Below are positions 8,919-17,532 of a stretch of 64,000 nucleotides of DNA, one piece after another. Numbering within the stretch: position 1 is the first letter of the stretch; each line of letters opens with the position of its first letter. The DNA comes from Haemophilus haemolyticus_M (lineage in GTDB: Bacteria; Pseudomonadota; Gammaproteobacteria; Enterobacterales; Pasteurellaceae). The DNA lies in assembly GCF_003490935.1 (NCBI RefSeq), contig NZ_QQGD01000005.1, forward strand, positions 61,398-125,397. The letters run 5' to 3'. Position numbers and translations under genes: made by a program. The notes under the pieces were generated by a model. The model was given only the letters and a program-made list of their open reading frames with translations, did not search any database and was not told the DNA's origin.

Positions 8919-10826
8919 ATGCTTCCAGAACTTGGCTTTTTCCTTCTTTTACTCGCAACAGCTAGCGCATTTTTTCTTGCGTTAGTACCTCAATTTGGGT
9001 TATTCAAAAAAAATTCGACTTTAATTAATGCCGCTTGGTCGCTTAGTTATATTTTTACCCTTGCGACGACGTTCTCAATTGGTTTGCTTGCTTATTCTTT
9101 TGCGGTGGATGATTTCACTCTTGAATATGTAGCGGCACATTCTAATTCTCAATTACCTACATTTTTTAAAGTGGCTGCCACTTGGGGCGGACATGAAGGT
9201 TCAATGTTGTTTTGGTTATTTTCATTGAGTTTATGGCTTGCTGCCTTTGCTTTTTTTAATCGAAAAAATGACCGCACTTTTTCCGCTCAATCTTTATCTT
9301 TATTGGGATTGATTTGTTTTGGTTTTTCGGTGTTTATTTTATTTTATTCCAATCCATTTGGACGCATTTTCCCTGCACCGGCAGAAGGGCGCGATCTCAA
9401 TCCAATGTTGCAAGATGTGGGACTTATTTTCCATCCACCGTTGTTATATGTTGGCTATGTGGGCTTTGCTGTGAATTTTGCAATGAGTTTAAGTTCGTTG
9501 ATTTATAACCAGTCAGCACGACAAATTGCACGCTCAATGCGTGGCTGGGTGTTGGTTTCTTGGTTGTTTTTAACCATTGGCATTGTGCTCGGTGCGTGGT
9601 GGGCATATTACGAGCTCGGCTGGGGCGGTTGGTGGTTCTGGGATCCCGTAGAAAATGCGTCTTTAATGCCTTGGTTGCTTGGTTTGGCGTTATTGCACAG
9701 TTTAATGGCGACGGAAAAACAAGGTGTATTTAGTTATTGGACCACGCTTTTTTCTCTGCTTGCTTTTGCCTTTAGCGTATTAGGCACGTTTATTGTTCGT
9801 TCTGGCGCACTCACTTCTGTGCACGCTTTTGCATTGGATAACACGCGCGGTTATGTGTTGTTATTAATTTTCTTTGTTTTGACAGTGTTAGCCTTTGGAT
9901 TATTCGCCTTACGAGCGGGAAGTTCATCAGAAAGTGCGGTGAAATTTCAGTTCGTTTCTAAATCTGGCGGCATTTTATTGCTGAATATTTTGCTTACCAT
10001 TGCCACCGTTTCTACTTTTTTAGGCACCTTTTACCCGATGTTATTCCAAGCAATGAATTGGGGATCAATTTCGGTGGGAAGTCCTTATTTTAATAGTATT
10101 TTCTTCCCAATTATTACAGTGATTTTAATCCTAATGGTGATTTCACTCACCATTCGTTGGGTGCAATTTGAGCGCACATTATTGGTACGTTGCGTATGGT
10201 TTCTTATTCCGTCTTTAATTCTTGCTGGCCTGATGATTTGGCAACAGCTACGCAATAATTCTGCATTAAATTTCCATGCTTTCGCCTTTGTGTTATTAAC
10301 TCTTGCGATTTGGCTTTTGTTCATCACTTTATGGCAAAATTGGCGACAAATTCATTTGTCTCAATTTGGTATGATTTTAGCTCATTGTGGCGTGGCGATT
10401 GTGACTATTGGTGCGGTGATGAGCGGTTATTTTGGCAGCGAGATTGGCGTGCGTTTAGCACCGCAACAAAGTCAAAAATTGGGGCAATATGAATTTCACT
10501 ATCGCCAATTTTCTAATGAAATCGGGCCAAACTTTACGGCAGAAGTCGCTTTTTTTGATGTAACTGAAGATGGCAAACCTTATGCAGAAATTATCCCAGA
10601 GCGCCGTTATTACGATGTGCGAACAATGACAATGAGTGAAGTGGGGCTTGATGGCGGTTTCTGGGGCGATTTATATATTGTGATGGGCGATTCTCTCGGC
10701 AAAGGAGAATTTACTTTCCGCTTACACTATAAACCACTGATTCGTTGGCTTTGGGCTGGCGGTATTTTAATGGCCTTTGGCGCACTTTTTAGCGTTTTCG
10801 GATTACGCAGAAAACAGGAAAAATAA
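8919..10826 (+). CDS. nrfE: Cytochrome c heme lyase subunit, NrfE/CcmF family
   Basis: This large polytopic membrane protein (635 aa, about 14-15 helices) belongs to the CcmF/NrfE/CcsA family that attaches heme to apocytochrome c. The heme-handling WWD signature is present as WGGWWFWDPVENAS (about residues 230-245), and conserved His residues lie in the periplasmic loops. The downstream genes are a thioredoxin-like protein and an NrfF/NrfG fusion, so this set most likely serves formate-dependent nitrite reductase NrfA. I infer that assignment over general CcmF from the gene order. The stop overlaps the next ATG (TAATG). Confidence 0.88.
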   Translation: MLPELGFFLLLLATASAFFLALVPQFGLFKKNSTLINAAWSLSYIFTLATTFSIGLLAYSFAVDDFTLEYVAAHSNSQLPTFFKVAATWGGHEGSMLFWLFSLSLWLAAFAFFNRKNDRTFSAQSLSLLGLICFGFSVFILFYSNPFGRIFPAPAEGRDLNPMLQDVGLIFHPPLLYVGYVGFAVNFAMSLSSLIYNQSARQIARSMRGWVLVSWLFLTIGIVLGAWWAYYELGWGGWWFWDPVENASLMPWLLGLALLHSLMATEKQGVFSYWTTLFSLLAFAFSVLGTFIVRSGALTSVHAFALDNTRGYVLLLIFFVLTVLAFGLFALRAGSSSESAVKFQFVSKSGGILLLNILLTIATVSTFLGTFYPMLFQAMNWGSISVGSPYFNSIFFPIITVILILMVISLTIRWVQFERTLLVRCVWFLIPSLILAGLMIWQQLRNNSALNFHAFAFVLLTLAIWLLFITLWQNWRQIHLSQFGMILAHCGVAIVTIGAVMSGYFGSEIGVRLAPQQSQKLGQYEFHYRQFSNEIGPNFTAEVAFFDVTEDGKPYAEIIPERRYYDVRTMTMSEVGLDGGFWGDLYIVMGDSLGKGEFTFRLHYKPLIRWLWAGGILMAFGALFSVFGLRRKQEK

Positions 10827-11356
10827 TGAACAAAAAACTTATCTTTTTTACACCGCTCTTTGTGCTTTTAGGCGTGTGTGTATTATTAATTGCAGGGTTA
10901 AATCAAGATCCGAAAAAAATTGCGTCGGCTTTAATTGATAAACCTGTTCCAGAGTTTTATCAGGCTAATTTACATGAGCCATCACAAATCGTAAGCCCGA
11001 AAGATTTTCCTAAACAGCCATTTTTATTAAATGTGTGGGGCAGCTGGTGTGGTTATTGCAAGGAAGAACATCCTCTGTTAATTGAGGTTGCAAAAACCTT
11101 GCCTATTGTGGGCGTGGATTATCGCGACAACCCTCAAAATGGTATTGAAATGCTCCAGCGAATGGGCAATCCGTTTGTCTTCACCATTGATGATAGCCAG
11201 GGTGAATTGGGATTAAAATTGGGCGTAGATGGCGCGCCAGAAACTTATCTTGTGGATGAAAATGGTGTGATTCGTTATCGTCATTCTGGTTTACTGGATA
11301 AAGAAACTTGGCAAACGGTATTTTTGCCAAAAATTGAAGCATTGAAGAACAAATGA
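10826..11356 (+). CDS. Periplasmic thiol:disulfide interchange protein, DsbE/CcmG (NrfX) type
   Basis: A membrane-tethered thioredoxin-fold reductant of apocytochrome c. One N-terminal helix (about residues 5-24) precedes a thioredoxin domain carrying WGSWCGYCKEE, with the active CxxC near residues 74-77 and a cis-Pro segment DGAPETYLV near 135-143. At 176 aa it is the usual length for DsbE. It is translationally coupled to nrfE upstream and to the NrfF/G gene downstream (ATGA overlap), so it presumably keeps the heme-binding cysteines of nitrite reductase reduced. Confidence 0.9.
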   Translation: MNKKLIFFTPLFVLLGVCVLLIAGLNQDPKKIASALIDKPVPEFYQANLHEPSQIVSPKDFPKQPFLLNVWGSWCGYCKEEHPLLIEVAKTLPIVGVDYRDNPQNGIEMLQRMGNPFVFTIDDSQGELGLKLGVDGAPETYLVDENGVIRYRHSGLLDKETWQTVFLPKIEALKNK

Positions 11357-12510
11357 AAAGCATATTAGATATTTTTATTCGCGGTTTTATTCAGGTTCAA
11401 AAAACAGTCTTTTTTGCGACCGCACTTTTATTTGCATTTTCCTTATTCGCCCAAGCGGAAATGGTGGATACCTATCAATTCCAAAATCAAGATGATCGTA
11501 CTCGCGCCGTAGAGTTGGCAAAATCTTTACGCTGCCCACAATGTCAAAACCAAAATTTGGTGGAATCTAATTCTCCTATTGCTTATGACTTGCGTCTTGA
11601 AGTGTACAAAATGGTGGATGAGGGCAAAACCAATCAGCAAATTATCGATCAAATGACGGCTAGATTTGGTGATTTTGTGAATTACAAACCGCCATTCAAA
11701 TGGAATACGGCGTTGTTATGGCTATTGCCAATCGCTCTTTTAATTTTAGCTGCCGCATTGCTTTATTTCTCAAATAGAAAAAAATCGGCTCTATCTTCAG
11801 TCGAGCAGGAATGTGCTTTGGAAAAAGAACAGCGATATTTTTCTGTTGATGCTGAGTCTTATTCGGATCCTAAGCAAAAGGAACAAAAGACAGATTTCTT
11901 TGGGGAAAGTAATCACAAACTTTCTTTTGTGGTTTTCTTTTTATTAATTGCTATTCCAACCGTTTATTATTTTTCCCTTGATCGTTTTAGTCGTGTTCAA
12001 CAAGGCGAGCAATCGATGATTGAGCAACATAATCAAAATGTTGAAATGAATGATGAACACAAAAATGAAAATGTGATTGAGAAGATCCAAAATAAACTGA
12101 GAACTGATCCGAATAATGCGGAAACTTGGCTTCAACTTGGGGAAGCCTATGTGCAGAATAATGAATTTGATAGTGCGCTTGTGGCTTATTCTAATGCGGA
12201 AAAAATATCAGGCAGTAAACCTAATATTTTAGGCTTGGCAGCCACCGCACTTTATTATCAGGCAGGTCAGCAAGTGACACCAAAAGTCGAGCAACTTTTA
12301 AATGAAGCTTTGGCAAAAGATAAAAATGAAGTATCGAGTCTTTCTTTGTTAGCGACGATTGCCTTAGAAAATCGTCAATATCAGCAAGCCGGTGCATATT
12401 TACAACAATTATTAGATTCTGGTAATGCGGCAGTGGATCGTCGTTCTGTTATTCAACGAATGAAGATGTTGGATTTTTTACAACGTGGTGAAAAAGGACA
12501 AAATCCGTGA
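11353..12510 (+). CDS. NrfF-NrfG fusion: cytochrome c assembly protein with TPR domain
   Basis: The N-terminal part (about residues 30-145) is a CcmH/NrfF domain with the thiol motif LRCPQCQNQNL after a signal-like helix, closed by a membrane segment near 118-137. The C-terminal part (about 235-380) is an NrfG/CcmI-like TPR region with DPNNAETWLQLGEAY and two or three repeats, after another membrane helix near 195-212. E. coli encodes NrfF and NrfG separately; here they form one 385-aa chain. Acidic, low-complexity sequence links the halves. It works with NrfE in heme ligation to NrfA. Confidence 0.88.
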   Translation: MKSILDIFIRGFIQVQKTVFFATALLFAFSLFAQAEMVDTYQFQNQDDRTRAVELAKSLRCPQCQNQNLVESNSPIAYDLRLEVYKMVDEGKTNQQIIDQMTARFGDFVNYKPPFKWNTALLWLLPIALLILAAALLYFSNRKKSALSSVEQECALEKEQRYFSVDAESYSDPKQKEQKTDFFGESNHKLSFVVFFLLIAIPTVYYFSLDRFSRVQQGEQSMIEQHNQNVEMNDEHKNENVIEKIQNKLRTDPNNAETWLQLGEAYVQNNEFDSALVAYSNAEKISGSKPNILGLAATALYYQAGQQVTPKVEQLLNEALAKDKNEVSSLSLLATIALENRQYQQAGAYLQQLLDSGNAAVDRRSVIQRMKMLDFLQRGEKGQNP

Positions 12511-13712
12511 GCCAATATTCTGAAAACATTATTATTGGTGCAGGTGCGGCAGGATTATTTTGTGCCGCACAGTTGGCTAAGTTAGGCAAGTCGGTGACAG
12601 TTTTGGACAACGGCAAAAAAATCGGACGTAAGATTTTGATGTCGGGCGGTGGGTTTTGTAATTTCACCAATTTAGAGGTTACGCCTGCTCATTATCTTTC
12701 GCAAAATCCTCATTTCGTCAAATCGGCACTGGCTCGTTATACCAACTGGGATTTTATTTCTTTAGTGGCGGAGCAGGGGGTTGCTTATCACGAAAAGGAA
12801 TTGGGGCAATTATTTTGCGATGAGGGCGCAGAACAAATCGTTGAAATGCTGAAATCTGAATGCGATAAATATGGTGCTAAGATTTTATTGCGTAGCGAAG
12901 TTTCTCAAGTTGAACGGATTCAAAATGATGAAAAAGTGCGGTTTGTTTTACAGATAAATTCAACCCAATGGCAATGTAAAAATTTGATTGTCGCGACGGG
13001 CGGGCTTTCTATGTCAGGGCTTGGCGCAACGCCATTTGGTTATCAAATCGCAGAACAATTTGGTATTCCTGTTATTCCTCCACGAGCGAGTTTGGTACCT
13101 TTTACGTATCGAGAAACAGATAAATTTTTAACCGCACTTTCAGGCATTAGCTTGCCAGTAATGATCACAGCACAGTGCGGAAAATCTTTTCACAACCAGC
13201 TTTTGTTTACTCACCGTGGTATTTCAGGCCCTGCGGTGTTGCAAATTTCCAATTATTGGCAGCCCACTGAGTCAGTGGAAATCGATTTATTACCGAACCA
13301 CAATGTGGAGGAGGAAATTAATCAAGCAAAACAACATTCACCAAAACAAATGTTGAAAACCATCTTGGTTCGATTATTGCCGAAAAAATTGGTCGAGCTT
13401 TGGATTGAGCAAGGCCTTGTGCAAGATGAAGTTATCGCTAACATCAGCAAAGTGCGGGTAAAAAATCTGGTGGATTTTATTCATCACTGGGAATTTACCC
13501 CAAATGGCACGGAAGGCTATCGAACGGCTGAAGTGACAATGGGCGGTGTGGATACTAAAGTAATTTCTTCTAAAACAATGGAAAGCAACCAAGTAAGCGG
13601 TTTATATTTTATTGGTGAAGTATTGGATGTGACAGGCTGGCTCGGCGGCTATAATTTCCAATGGGCGTGGAGCTCGGCTTATGCTTGTTCACAAGGAATT
13701 AGTGAAAAATAG
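12507..13712 (+). CDS. HI0933-family NAD(P)/FAD-dependent oxidoreductase (YhiN-like)
   Basis: A flavoprotein of the family named after H. influenzae HI0933. The dinucleotide-binding motif GAGAAGLFCAAQLA lies at about residues 9-22, followed by KIGRKILMSGGGFCNFTN (about 40-57). A second FAD-contact motif is near the C-terminus (GEVLDVTGWLGGYNFQWAWSSA). Translation starts at a GTG overlapping the preceding stop, with AAGGA about 9 nt upstream. The physiological substrate is unknown. Gene overlap suggests co-expression with the nrf genes, but there is no evidence of a shared function. Confidence 0.9.
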   Translation: MSQYSENIIIGAGAAGLFCAAQLAKLGKSVTVLDNGKKIGRKILMSGGGFCNFTNLEVTPAHYLSQNPHFVKSALARYTNWDFISLVAEQGVAYHEKELGQLFCDEGAEQIVEMLKSECDKYGAKILLRSEVSQVERIQNDEKVRFVLQINSTQWQCKNLIVATGGLSMSGLGATPFGYQIAEQFGIPVIPPRASLVPFTYRETDKFLTALSGISLPVMITAQCGKSFHNQLLFTHRGISGPAVLQISNYWQPTESVEIDLLPNHNVEEEINQAKQHSPKQMLKTILVRLLPKKLVELWIEQGLVQDEVIANISKVRVKNLVDFIHHWEFTPNGTEGYRTAEVTMGGVDTKVISSKTMESNQVSGLYFIGEVLDVTGWLGGYNFQWAWSSAYACSQGISEK

Positions 13713-13770
13713 AAGGGATGTTGAAAATACGTTAGAATTCTTTTAATTAAATCATAAAATAAGGAAGTAA

Positions 13771-14119
13771 AATATCAAAAATCCTCCTATTACATGCAGA
13801 CACAGTAGGCTCTTATTTACGTTCACAAGCATTAAAAGAAACTCGTTTAAATTTGCATAAGGTGAAATCTCTTGTGAACAATTAACTGAGATTGAAGATC
13901 AAGCAATTACAAAGTTAGTCCAAGCTCAGTTAGATGAGGTATCCAAATCATCTATTTATTGAGCATTTAAAGAAATTGAATGTTATTGTTGGTGATCGTG
14001 GCATAGTTAAATACACCATCCCTAGTCCCAATCAATTAATGTATCCTATCCAGTGGAATATGGGCATTTATGCTACACGCGAAGAAATCGCTAAAGAGGT
14101 TTGGGGCGAAGATTAATTT
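13771..14119 (+). pseudogene. Remnant of a MetE-like (YxjG/YxjH type) B12-independent methionine synthase paralogue
   Basis: Three reading frames carry consecutive fragments of one protein family. First comes a stretch reading HADTVGSYLRSQALKETR. After a one-base loss near 13860 follows EISCEQLTEIEDQAI. After a second shift and an apparent internal deletion near 13935 comes HLFIEHLKKLNVIV then YTIPSPNQLM. The order and motifs match the N-terminal part of small MetE-like proteins (about 370 aa). Only about 115 codons remain, with no C-terminal zinc site. This is therefore decayed, not a gene in use. The final ORF stops at 14116. Confidence 0.72.
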
Positions 14120-14137
14120 GATTTTATGGGTAGATAA

Positions 14138-14166
14138 TAAATGGCTCCTTATGGAGCCATTTTTTA
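14138..14166. terminator. Bidirectional terminator between the pseudogene and yedF
   Basis: A perfect 8-bp stem (ATGGCTCC with GGAGCCAT) and tiny loop is followed by T6 on the plus strand and by a T-rich run on the minus strand. It serves the convergent minus-strand yedF gene, whose stop overlaps the T-run. Confidence 0.85.
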
Positions 14167-14433
14167 ACGCTGAATTAAGTAACGTAATTTTGTTCCATCT
14201 TGCTCTACACTTAGCAGTGTATAGCCATGATTTTTAGTATCAATAGGAATGTTGTTGATAGATTGTGCGCAATCGCTTAATAGTTCTAAAATTTCACCTT
14301 TTTGTAATTGTGGCATGGTTTCTAACATTACAATAGCGGGGTAAGGGCAGGGTTCGCCTAACGTATCTAATGTATAATCGGGTGAAATGTCTTTTGGATC
14401 TTTATCTAATTTTTGAACAATAGTAAATACCAT
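14164..14433 (-). CDS. TusA/YedF-family sulfur carrier protein
   Basis: An 89-aa SirA/TusA-fold protein. The signature CPxP motif appears as LGEPCPYPAIVMLE, with the candidate sulfur-carrying Cys at residue 29. It lies 17 bp after a YedE-type permease gene, the pairing seen for yedE-yedF in enterics, where the two are linked to sulfur or selenium trafficking. The substrate is not known. The N-terminal extension of about 20 residues before the motif fits YedF-like more than TusA itself. Confidence 0.85.
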   Translation of the reverse strand: MVFTIVQKLDKDPKDISPDYTLDTLGEPCPYPAIVMLETMPQLQKGEILELLSDCAQSINNIPIDTKNHGYTLLSVEQDGTKLRYLIQR

Positions 14434-14450
14434 GATTATGCTCCTTTTAG

Positions 14451-15671
14451 TTAATTACATCCACAGCCAGTTTGTGTGGTTATTTGGGATTTTGCTTTGG
14501 CTAAGAAACGACGTTCCCACCAGACTACGGCAATTAAACATAAAATTAATAAACCATAATTCACAAGTAAGCCACCTACGGGCCCGAAAGATTTTAGTAA
14601 ATTAAGTTTTTCGTAATCAAGTGCTAAAACAGGAGCGATATCATCCCAAACATAGGCGAGATAAGTTGAACCGACTACGTTACCTAAGCCAACCCACATA
14701 AAGTGTACTTGACCTTCCATTGAGCGATACATCCAACCTGTTTCACAACCACCAGCGAGTACAATACCAAAGCCGAATAATAAACCGCCAATAATAGCAT
14801 TGGGGCCAGCCCACATAATTTTAGGCGAGACGCCAAGTTGAATGTAGCTAAATACACCAATTGTGCCCACTAATATTCCAAAAATAATAGCTTTTGCCAT
14901 ATAAGCACGCCCAGTTACCCATAAGTCACGGAAAGCTGAGGTAAAACAAATTTGAGCTCGTTCAATTAATAACCCGAAAGCCAAACCACAAACCATAGCA
15001 AAACCAAGTTTAATAGATTGAGTCATTACATAAAGTGAAGCAATAAGATAAGCAAAAAATACAACCATACCAATCCAGAAACGGCGTTGTGCTTGTTTAG
15101 GATCTGTTTCTTTTATTTTCGCTGCGCCTTTTTTCAGTTCTAATTTAACGCGAAATATTGGTAATAATGTGACTTTCACACCAGCATAAGTACCTATTGC
15201 TGTTGCGATAGTGAAGAACCAAGCGTGTACCGAAAATTGTGGGATACCTGTAAAAAGTGAAGCTAAATTACATCCCATTGCTAAACGTGCACCAAATCCT
15301 GCTAATGCACCTCCAATTAAAGCCTGAACAATCCGACGTTTATGTGGTTGGTTGCGCCATTTTACATTATTTGCCCAAAGTGCCGCAGAAATACAACCTG
15401 CAAACATGCCTAAGATCATGACACCATCAACACGTGAGAAGATATTACCTTGCATTCCTATGATTTTGTAGTAACTCCATTCAGATACATCAACGCCTAA
15501 CGCTTGTAATGCATGCCCTCCCCACCGAGTAAATTCCCCTGTAACAGCCCAATAAGTGCCTGTTACCCCAAAGTAATAAGCGGAAAGCAAACCCGCTGCA
15601 GTCACTGCAACAATCGGATTCCAGTATTTAATTAAATAATTTTGTTTAAATTGTAGCCAAATCTCTTTCAT
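14451..15671 (-). CDS. YedE/YeeE-family membrane transporter (sulfur or selenium compounds)
   Basis: A polytopic inner-membrane protein of 406 aa with about ten helices. It has the two family half-motifs containing conserved Gly-Cys: ARLAMGCNLAS in the first half and LAGGCETGWMY in the second, which line the substrate path in YeeE structures. I chose the ATG at 15671 (AGG seven bases upstream, sequence MKEIWLQF). An upstream ATG at 15785 would add 38 Cys/Tyr-rich residues unlike the family. It is probably co-transcribed with the sulfur carrier downstream. The exact transported compound cannot be read from the sequence. Confidence 0.85.
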   Translation of the reverse strand: MKEIWLQFKQNYLIKYWNPIVAVTAAGLLSAYYFGVTGTYWAVTGEFTRWGGHALQALGVDVSEWSYYKIIGMQGNIFSRVDGVMILGMFAGCISAALWANNVKWRNQPHKRRIVQALIGGALAGFGARLAMGCNLASLFTGIPQFSVHAWFFTIATAIGTYAGVKVTLLPIFRVKLELKKGAAKIKETDPKQAQRRFWIGMVVFFAYLIASLYVMTQSIKLGFAMVCGLAFGLLIERAQICFTSAFRDLWVTGRAYMAKAIIFGILVGTIGVFSYIQLGVSPKIMWAGPNAIIGGLLFGFGIVLAGGCETGWMYRSMEGQVHFMWVGLGNVVGSTYLAYVWDDIAPVLALDYEKLNLLKSFGPVGGLLVNYGLLILCLIAVVWWERRFLAKAKSQITTQTGCGCN

Positions 15672-15780
15672 AAGATAACCTAAATTTATTGAAAAGAAAG
15701 ATTTGCAAGAAAGGTATAAATAATGAATACAGTGAAAAAAAGAAGTGCCCATTTTCCTATACACAAAACTTGCGATATAA

Positions 15781-15797
15781 GACAAATGAAATTTGTC
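15781..15797. promoter_or_regulatory. Perfect palindrome upstream of yedE
   Basis: GACAAAT-GAA-ATTTGTC forms a perfect 7-bp inverted repeat about 110 bp before the yedE start, in the yedE-fklB gap. It could be an operator or a short mRNA hairpin. No known regulator consensus was recognised. Confidence 0.35.
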
Positions 15798-15826
15798 AGA
15801 TAAAATAATAACATTATTTTAACAAT

Positions 15827-15857
15827 AAAGGCAAAACCTTTATAGCTTTGCCTTTAT
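15827..15857 (-). terminator. Possible terminator of fklB
   Basis: Arms AAAGGCAAA and TTTGCCTTT flank an 11-nt loop about 20 bp after the fklB stop. The following T-content is modest, so this is a weak terminator candidate. Confidence 0.5.
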
Positions 15858-15875
15858 AAATATCATATTTTTCGA

Positions 15876-16499
15876 TTAAAGAATATCTAATAATTCTACT
15901 TCAAATACGAGAGTTGAGAATGGCGGAATTGATGCGCCAGCGCCACGTTCACCGTAAGCAAGTTCGTGTGGAATAGTGAGTTTCCATTTAGAACCAACAG
16001 GCATCATTTGTAATGCTTCAACCCAACCACGAATTACACCATTTACTGGGAATTCAGCTGGTGTGCCACGAGCCACAGAGCTGTCGAATACGGTGCCATC
16101 TGGTAATGTACCTGTGTAGTGTACACGCACTTTATCTGTCGCAGCTGGTTTTGCGCCCTTGCCTTCAGTCATGATTTCGTATTGCAAACCGCTGTCGGTT
16201 ACGTTTACGCTCGCTTTTTTCGCATTTTCTTCTAAGAATTTTTTGCCTTCTTCTTCAATGGCTTTAAATTGCGCTTGTTGTGCTTCAGTTGCTTGTTGTT
16301 GAAGTGCTTGAACAGAATGCATTAAGTCATTGATGTCTAATGCTGGCTGATTATGATTTAATGCGTCAAAAATCCCTTTCGCCACAGCTTCAACGGTGAT
16401 TTCCATTTGGCTATCGGCTAATTGTTGGCCAATTTGCAAACCAATCCCGTAGCTACCTTTTTCAGAAACGCTTTCTAATTTTACTTGTTCAAAATTCAT
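15876..16499 (-). CDS. fklB: FKBP-type peptidyl-prolyl cis-trans isomerase FklB (FKBP22)
   Basis: A dimeric prolyl isomerase of 207 aa. The N-terminal helical dimerisation domain (about 1-90, rich in Gln and Glu) is followed by an FKBP domain (about 110-207) with VRVHYTGTLPDGTVFDSS and ELAYGERGAGASIPPFSTLVFEVELL. There is no signal peptide, which favours cytoplasmic FklB over periplasmic FkpA. RBS-like GGAAAAC sits just before the ATG. It is transcribed from the same strand as psd, 24 bp away, so the two may share a transcript. Confidence 0.92.
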   Translation of the reverse strand: MNFEQVKLESVSEKGSYGIGLQIGQQLADSQMEITVEAVAKGIFDALNHNQPALDINDLMHSVQALQQQATEAQQAQFKAIEEEGKKFLEENAKKASVNVTDSGLQYEIMTEGKGAKPAATDKVRVHYTGTLPDGTVFDSSVARGTPAEFPVNGVIRGWVEALQMMPVGSKWKLTIPHELAYGERGAGASIPPFSTLVFEVELLDIL

Positions 16500-16523
16500 T
16501 TGATGTTTTCCTTTTGTTAAAAA

Positions 16524-17396
16524 TTATTTTTTATATGCCAAGATTTCGCCCATGCGAACAGCTTCATTAACGCTTAGATGATCAGCCAAACGCACTTGAT
16601 TTGCTTGGAATAAATTAATTACTGTCGAACCAAGTTGGAACCAACCCATTTCTTGACCTTTCAATAATTTGACCGCACTTTCGCCTTCATAAGTCCAAGT
16701 TTTCACTTCGTTGTGGCGTGGTGGATTAATTACGCCCGCCCAAGTTGTGCCAATACTTGCAGTGATAGTTGCGCCCACTAAAATTTGTACCATTGTGCCA
16801 AATTCAGTATCAAAAACACAAATCACACGTTCATTACGTGCAAATAAATTGGGTACATGTTGGGCTAAAAATGGATTCACAGAGAATAAATCACCCGGCA
16901 CATAAATCATTTTGCGTAGCGTACCATCGCACGGCATATGTACTCGGTGATAATCACGAGGAGAAAGATAAGTAGTAGCAAATTCACCATTTTTAAAGGT
17001 TTCCACTAATTCTTTATCTTCTGCCAGTAAGTCTTCTAGGCTGAAAAAATGCCCCTTAGCTTGTAATAAAAGATTATCGTCAATATGACCGCACTCGCTA
17101 ATGCGACCGTCTGCGGGTAAACAAAGTGCGGTAGGATTTTGATTAATTGGACGCGCGTTTTCTTTTAACGGACGAATAAAAAATTCATTAAAACTTGCGT
17201 AATCAGAAAATTGTTCTTTTTGCGCAATGCTCATATCAATGTTGTATTTTTTTGCAAAAGCTTTAATTACAACATGGGTTAGCACACCCCATTTTTGTTT
17301 AGCAAACCAGCCTGCAATTTGAGTTAAATAAATTTGCGGCATGATATATTGAAATGCCACTTTCAAGCGTTGCCAATAAGAATTTGAAGTCATCAT
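16524..17396 (-). CDS. psd: Phosphatidylserine decarboxylase proenzyme
   Basis: Converts phosphatidylserine to phosphatidylethanolamine in the inner membrane. It is a pyruvoyl enzyme made as a 290-aa proenzyme that self-cleaves at the LGST motif. Here WFQLGSTVINLF places the pyruvoyl-forming Ser at residue 257, leaving a 34-residue alpha chain. The DYHRVHMP motif (about 140) carries the His of the processing triad. Two adjacent ATGs (17396 and 17393) are equally possible starts. Confidence 0.96.
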   Translation of the reverse strand: MMTSNSYWQRLKVAFQYIMPQIYLTQIAGWFAKQKWGVLTHVVIKAFAKKYNIDMSIAQKEQFSDYASFNEFFIRPLKENARPINQNPTALCLPADGRISECGHIDDNLLLQAKGHFFSLEDLLAEDKELVETFKNGEFATTYLSPRDYHRVHMPCDGTLRKMIYVPGDLFSVNPFLAQHVPNLFARNERVICVFDTEFGTMVQILVGATITASIGTTWAGVINPPRHNEVKTWTYEGESAVKLLKGQEMGWFQLGSTVINLFQANQVRLADHLSVNEAVRMGEILAYKK

Positions 17397-17485
17397 TATC
17401 TTTCCTTGTTAAAAAAAGAGGCGTGATTATAGCAATTTTTATCAATGTGCCAACTTTTTTGATGATTGGGGGAAATAATCAAGGT

Positions 17486-17517
17486 AAAAAAATTGGCACA
17501 CGTTGAAAGCGTGTGCC
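17486..17517 (-). terminator. Terminator of the autotransporter gene
   Basis: A perfect 8-bp stem (GGCACACG with CGTGTGCC, 7-nt loop) lies 16 bp after the autotransporter stop. On the minus strand it is followed by a run of T residues. Confidence 0.9.
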
Positions 17518-17532
17518 ATTGTGGCGTATTAA

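Noticed and set aside
12449..12670. Minus-strand ORF opposite the nrfG/HI0933 junction and similar antisense ORFs throughout
   Set aside because: Shadows of strongly supported genes; no start signals or family resemblance.
13713..13780. Riboswitch (B12, SAM) upstream of the MetE-like pseudogene
   Set aside because: The gap is only about 60 bp and AT-rich, with no recognisable riboswitch core.
15672..15785. 38-residue extension of the YedE protein
   Set aside because: Cys/Tyr-rich sequence unlike the family, and it crosses likely promoter DNA.
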